Assembly (NCBI GenBank): GCA_026874595.1
Contig: CM049313.1
Span: 73,216,659 to 73,280,658 of the forward strand
Reading direction: 5' to 3'
DNA: 64,000 nucleotides
Source: Sipunculus nudus
Lineage: Eukaryota > Annelida > Sipuncula > Golfingiida > Sipunculidae
In this document: positions 59,331 through 64,000 of the stretch, piece after piece
How positions within the stretch are numbered: position 1 is the first letter of the stretch
Layout: the number at the start of each line of letters is the position of its first letter
Notes under the pieces: model-generated
Database searches by the model: none
Seen by the model: only the letters and a program-made list of their open reading frames with translations
Told to the model about the DNA's origin: nothing
Position numbers and translations under genes: made by a program

Positions 59331-60571
59331 AAACTACTTAATATTGGAAATTGTTTTTAAAGCTCTTTTATGCCAGTGCCTTAAACACAAATGATGAATT
59401 CTTACTAGAGCCTAAGAGTTTGACTCCAGGGTCTTGACTGTTAAGGTTATGTCTTAGAATTACCCTAGTCAGATACATAGAAAACGAAAATAAGGAAAGG
59501 CTTTAATTACATATCATTTTTAATTGATTTTTAAGGATAGGTTTATGGCCTGTTAGTGGCGCCATCTGTTGAATGAGTATAAAGTTAACAATATGATAAG
59601 AATGTCATGCTATTATTTGTTTTTAAAAAAATTCAGTTTTCTTAAGATTGTTTTCAGAGATTGTTCTGTATTTATACAAGTTCTGTGAAGCAGAGTGACA
59701 AAGTCATTGATATATAAAGAAAGGTGGAGTGTTTTAATAAGGAGTGTTATGTAAGAGAGCATGTGACTTAGACCCATGTATATCTTAGAGATCAGCAAAA
59801 ACATTTTAATGTTCTATTTAGTAAGTGCTGAGGGTGATCTGCTAGGCCTGTCAATTCACCAAAATCTGATTTTGAAAGTGCATAGTCATCAATGGCCTTA
59901 ATGTTCATGGTACTCTTGGCTTAATCCACTGAAAAACAGGGCAAAAAAAATAACAAAAGTCCTGTGTATGGTTGATGATAATGATATTTTTGTAAGACCC
60001 ACCTGAATATGATGTACAAACCTGCTACTGCGTTTATAAATACTGCCTGTTGCCAGCTTTATCCTTAAGTACATATTCTGTATATAAACTGCAAAAGTCC
60101 TTAACAGGAACAAGATATACTTGTGATTTGTGTGATATTAAAATGTCTGTGGAGTTTAAAGATATTAGCCATTATTTTATGTCTCTTCACAGACATTTAA
60201 CTGGATATAAAATCATATGATGATTCTCAGAGGAACTGCCAAACACCAGGTCTTCATGAATGAAATGAAATTTGTCAATAATAATTCACAACAGGAATTC
60301 TTATTTTTGAGTAAACCATTATTAAAGGTTTGAAATTTTTAAGAATTATTGCATTTTTACATGACTTTTCTCTTTTAAATGTTTAATACTAGCTTCTTTG
60401 AGTGGACAAACTCACTTCCACCAGCATGTTATCAGAAGCCATTAAAAATTTACCCATTTCTGTACAGAATGATTTGCTGTAATCTAGTTAGCTTATCTGG
60501 AAGCAGGGGGCAGCACTTTTTAGAACCTTAGTTTACTGATCATGCAGACAAATCCCATATGTTGGTTTTTT
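59331..60571. other. Intergenic DNA downstream of the TDRD10-like gene
   Basis: AT-rich, short frames only. I see no gene, promoter or clear repeat. Confidence 0.45.
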
Positions 60572-63500
60572 TAGCTCAGCTGACTGAAAGTCATCTGAGC
60601 TATAGCGATCACTCTTTGTCCGTCGTCCGTCTGTCCGTCTGTCCGTCTGTCTGTCTGTCCGTCTGTCCGTCCGTTAACCAGGCACAAATCGTAACCGCTG
60701 GACCTAGAACCTTGTAACTTGGGATTCTAAGAGGTCCATAAAAAATGTCCTTGGAAACCAGAAATTAGGTCTCTGTTACCCATATCCTTCGAGCTATGTG
60801 GCCCCAAAGTACCCCCCAGAAAAGTAAAAAATTTCATACAAAAACTTCAATATCTCATTAACTACTTGACTGATGGTCATGATTTTTGGCATACATATTG
60901 ATCATGAGATGTTACATCACTTCCTGCAGACTGGTGGCGCCACCTGTATTTTTTGATTTTTTACGAATTTTTTTCTCTATTTTTGAGACCTTTAAAAATG
61001 TGAACATCTGTTAACAAGGCACAAATCATAAAGACTGGACTTAGAATCTTAATTCTTGACACACTGAGAGGTCCATGAAAAATCTCCTTGGAAATCAGAA
61101 ATTAGGTCTCTGTTACCCATATCCTTTGAGCTATGGGGCCCCAAAGTACCCCCCAGAATAGTAAAAAATTTCATACAAAAACTTCAATATCTCAATAACT
61201 ACATCACTGATGGTCTTCATTTTTGGCATATATATTGATCATGAGATGTTCGATCAGTTCCTGCAGACTGGTGGCGCCACCTGTACTGTTTGATTTTTTA
61301 CGATTTTTTCCTCTATTTTTGAGACCTTTGAGGATGCTGTCATCTGTTAGCGTGGCACAAATCGTAACGACTGGACCTAGAATCTTCATTTTCGAAACAC
61401 TGAGAAGCCTATGAAAAGTCTCCATGGAAACCAGAAATTAGGTCTCTGTTACCCATATCCTTCGAGCTATGGGGCCCAAAATTACCCCCCAGAATAGTCA
61501 AAAATTTCATACAAAAACTTCAATATCTCATTAACTACATCACTGATGGTCATGATTTTCGACATACATATTGATCATGAGATGTTTCATCAGTTTGTGC
61601 AGACTGGTGGCGCCACCTGTATTTTTCAATGTTCACGAATTGTTTTCTCCATTTTTGAGACCTTTAAGGATGTAGTTATCTGTCAACAGGGTACAAATCG
61701 TAACGACTGGACCTAGAATCTTCGTTCTTGACACACAGGGAGACCCATGATAAGTCTCCATGGAAACCTGAAATTTGGTCTCTGTTACCCATATCCTTTG
61801 AGCTATGGCACTCCAAAGTACAGATCAGAATAATGGAAAATTTGATACAAAAGCTAAAGTATCTGAACAACTAATGCAGAGATAACCATAATTGTTTGCA
61901 TGGATATTGATCATGGAGTGTTTCATAAGTCTCTGCAGACTGGTGGCACCACCTGTATTTGTTCGGTTTTTTTTACGAAATTTTTCTGTATTTTTGAGAC
62001 CTTTAAAGATATGAACATCTGTTAACAGGGCACAAATCATAAAAACTGGACCAAGAATCTTTATTCTTGACACACAGGGAGACCCATGAAAAGTCTCCAT
62101 GGAAACTTGAAATTAGGTCTCTGTTACCCATATTCTTTAAGCTGTATGGGTCCAAAATACCCCCCCCCCCCCCCCAGAATAATGGAAAATTTGATACAAA
62201 AACTGCAGTATTTCAATAACTACAACACTGATGGTCATGATTTTCGGCATACATATTGATCATGAGCTGTTCCATCAGTTTCTGCAGACTGGGTGTGCCA
62301 CCTCTATTTCTTTTTCAAATTTTTACGAATTTTTTTTTTTTTTTTTTTTAGACCTTTAAAGATGTGGTTATCTGTCAACAGGGTACAAATCCCTACAACT
62401 GGACCTAGAATCTTCATTCTTGTCATGCAAGGAGGCCCATGAAAGGTGCCTGTGGAAACTTGAAATTAGGTCTCTGTTACCCATATCCTTCAAGCTATAG
62501 GACTCCGAAGTATCCCTCAGAATAATGGACAATTTGATACAAAAACTGAAGTATCTGAACAACTAATGCAGAGATCACCATGATTTTTTGCATGGATATT
62601 GACCATTAAGTGTTTTTATTAGTTTCTGCAGACTGGTGGAGCCACCTGTATTTTTGTATCCGCCAAAACGAAGTTTTGCGGATACTATGTTTTTGACCGA
62701 GTTCCTCCGCCGCGGCGGCGTTCGTTTCCAGAGAGCTCCTCGGAGACTAATGGACCGATTTTTCCCAAACTTACACCTATTATCGGGTCACATGTGAACT
62801 GGTGCCTAACCAATTTGCATTGACCTCTGACCTTTCCTCTCTATCCAGTGTCCATTTGTGGGTCTGTTTCCACTCATAAACCCTCATATCTCGGGAACCG
62901 TTTGACCGATCAGGAAATAAAATTGATACAAATGTAGCCCTTGGATTGCTTTATAACATACACAAAAAATGGTGGCGCCACCTGTAACCATGTTTGCACA
63001 GTGTCCATCTGTTCATCTGCCTTGGGTTAAAATCACTCATATCTCTGCAGTGAATTGACTAATTCACCTGAAATTCGTCATGTGTATACATCCAGGATAG
63101 CTTTCTTGATTTTATGACATGTGGCGCCACCTACGTTCACGTTCACGCTGATGACATCCAAGCTTATATCTCGGGAACCGTTTGACCGACCAGGAAATAA
63201 AATTTATACAAATGTAGCCCTTTGATAGCTCTGTAACATACACAAAAAATGGTGGCGCCACCTGTAACAATGTTTGCACAGCGTCTGTCTGTTAGTGTGC
63301 CGTGGCCTAAAATTACTCATTTCTCTGTAGTGGTTCGACATAACTGCCTAAAATTTTGCAGGTTTATACATCGTGGACAGCTTTCTTGATTTTATGACAG
63401 GTGGCGCCACCTACATTCTAGTTAACGCTGGACACATCCAAGCTCATATCTCAGGAACCATTTGACCGATTGGGCCAAAATTGTGCATGTGTTTAGATCT

Positions 63501-64000
63501 GACATAGGTCTTTATCATACACAAAACTGGAGGGGTTACCTGCAAAGATTTTTGCACAGTGTTTGTCTGTTTGTCTGCCATGGGCAAAAATTGCTCATAT
63601 ACATGTAGTGGTTTGACTTTTCTGCCTAATATTTTGCAGGTGTATACAACTTGGACAGCTTTCTGGATTTGTGGTAGGTGGCACAACCTACATACACATT
63701 TAGGCTGCAGACATCCATGCTAATATGCAACATACCTCACTCTATTTCCCCTTGCCACTCAATCCATGCCTCACTATCCGATTTTGGCAGATACATGTAG
63801 TCACTTGTCGGTTACCCGTATTCTAGTTTTAAAAGTTTACACATTTTTCTCTATTTTTGAGATATATAAATACAGACTAAATCTTGGCCTGTTGGTTAAT
63901 CTGTTTGATGCTTCAGTTGAATGGGTATATACTACCATTCTGGTGATAAAATTTCCTTTTGCGAATCTCTTCCCAGTCAGCTGAGCGTCATGACCCATGG
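60572..64000 (+). mobile_element. Family A-type element copy 7 with 338-bp tandem array (runs off the window)
   Basis: 5' palindrome TAGCTCAG...CTGAGCTA and (GTCC/GTCT)n as in family A, but the body is six tandem units of about 335-345 bases, each with 'gcagactggtggcgccacct' (60925, 61260, 61598, 61935, 62283, 62625). After a nested family C insertion the array resumes at 63827 and the 3' end CAGCTGAGCGTCATGACCCA begins at 63979, cut by the window end. It is a different body between the same termini. Confidence 0.72.
62656..63826 (+). mobile_element. Family C Helitron-like element, copy 4 (complete, nested)
   Basis: Starts GTATCCGCCAAAACGAAGTT with inverted GTTTTGCGGATAC (perfect 13-bp arms), then CCGCCGCGGCGG; alternating GGTGGCGCCACC blocks; 3' GTAGTCACTTGTCGGTTAC, CCGTATT, CTAG|TTTT. 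It lies inside the T-run of a copy 7 tandem unit, with no target duplication. Confidence 0.8.

Noticed and set aside
1-64000. A bacterial-type operon, CRISPR array or defence island.
   Set aside because: Introns, AATAAA signals, Tudor/RRM proteins and animal transposons show a eukaryotic genome; no repeat-spacer arrays are present.

Overview
The window is animal nuclear DNA: AT-rich, with long introns, GT-AG splice junctions and dense transposon debris. The interspersed repeats (the TAGCTCAG/CTGAGCTA element ending in CCCATGGGTCCCTTG, the ATGCCCC...GGGGCAT element, and GGTGGCGCCACC tandem repeats) look like those common in molluscs, especially bivalves. I therefore infer a bivalve or related lophotrochozoan; the species is not determined.

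One host gene is visible. It is a plus-strand gene of at least 13 exons running from 3564 (5' end missing) to a stop at 58911-58913. All splice phases agree and give about 723 residues: an N-terminal RRM, a Ser/Pro-rich linker, a second RRM-like fold with a degenerate RNP1, a long disordered linker, and a C-terminal extended Tudor domain with an intact cage motif (VYFIDYGN). RRM plus Tudor is the architecture of TDRD10, a Tudor family member; the family acts in germline RNP granules and piRNA biology. One intron inside the Tudor domain uses a GC donor, and just downstream lies a possible alternative terminal exon that would truncate the Tudor domain.

The rest is mostly intronic mobile DNA. 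1-453: 3' end of a DIRS-like retrotransposon. 3751-7483: short tandem-repeat elements, one nested in another. 8086-10496: a minisatellite and a Helitron-like array. 17140-20260: old repeats and a MITE. 20388-25561: a broken DIRS-like element (gag, RT/RNase H, tyrosine recombinase). 27296-37892: one TAGCTCAG element split by a hAT transposon (27436-32385), an 840-bp tandem duplication and a pogo/Tigger-like transposon (34184-37072). 38217-56096: further copies of the same families and a TA-flanked MITE (50976-52386). 60572-64000: a TAGCTCAG element with a 338-bp internal array and a Helitron-like element nested in it.

The most interesting genome-level pattern is that at least six unrelated non-autonomous repeat families share one design: a short 5' palindrome, internal tandem repeats, and a 3' end of CTAG or CTTG followed by T, in several families preceded by a visible hairpin or palindrome, inserted between T residues without target duplication. 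This is what is expected of Helentron-associated (Helitron2) elements. No Rep/helicase gene is present here. I see no prokaryotic genes, CRISPR array, rRNA or convincing tRNA.
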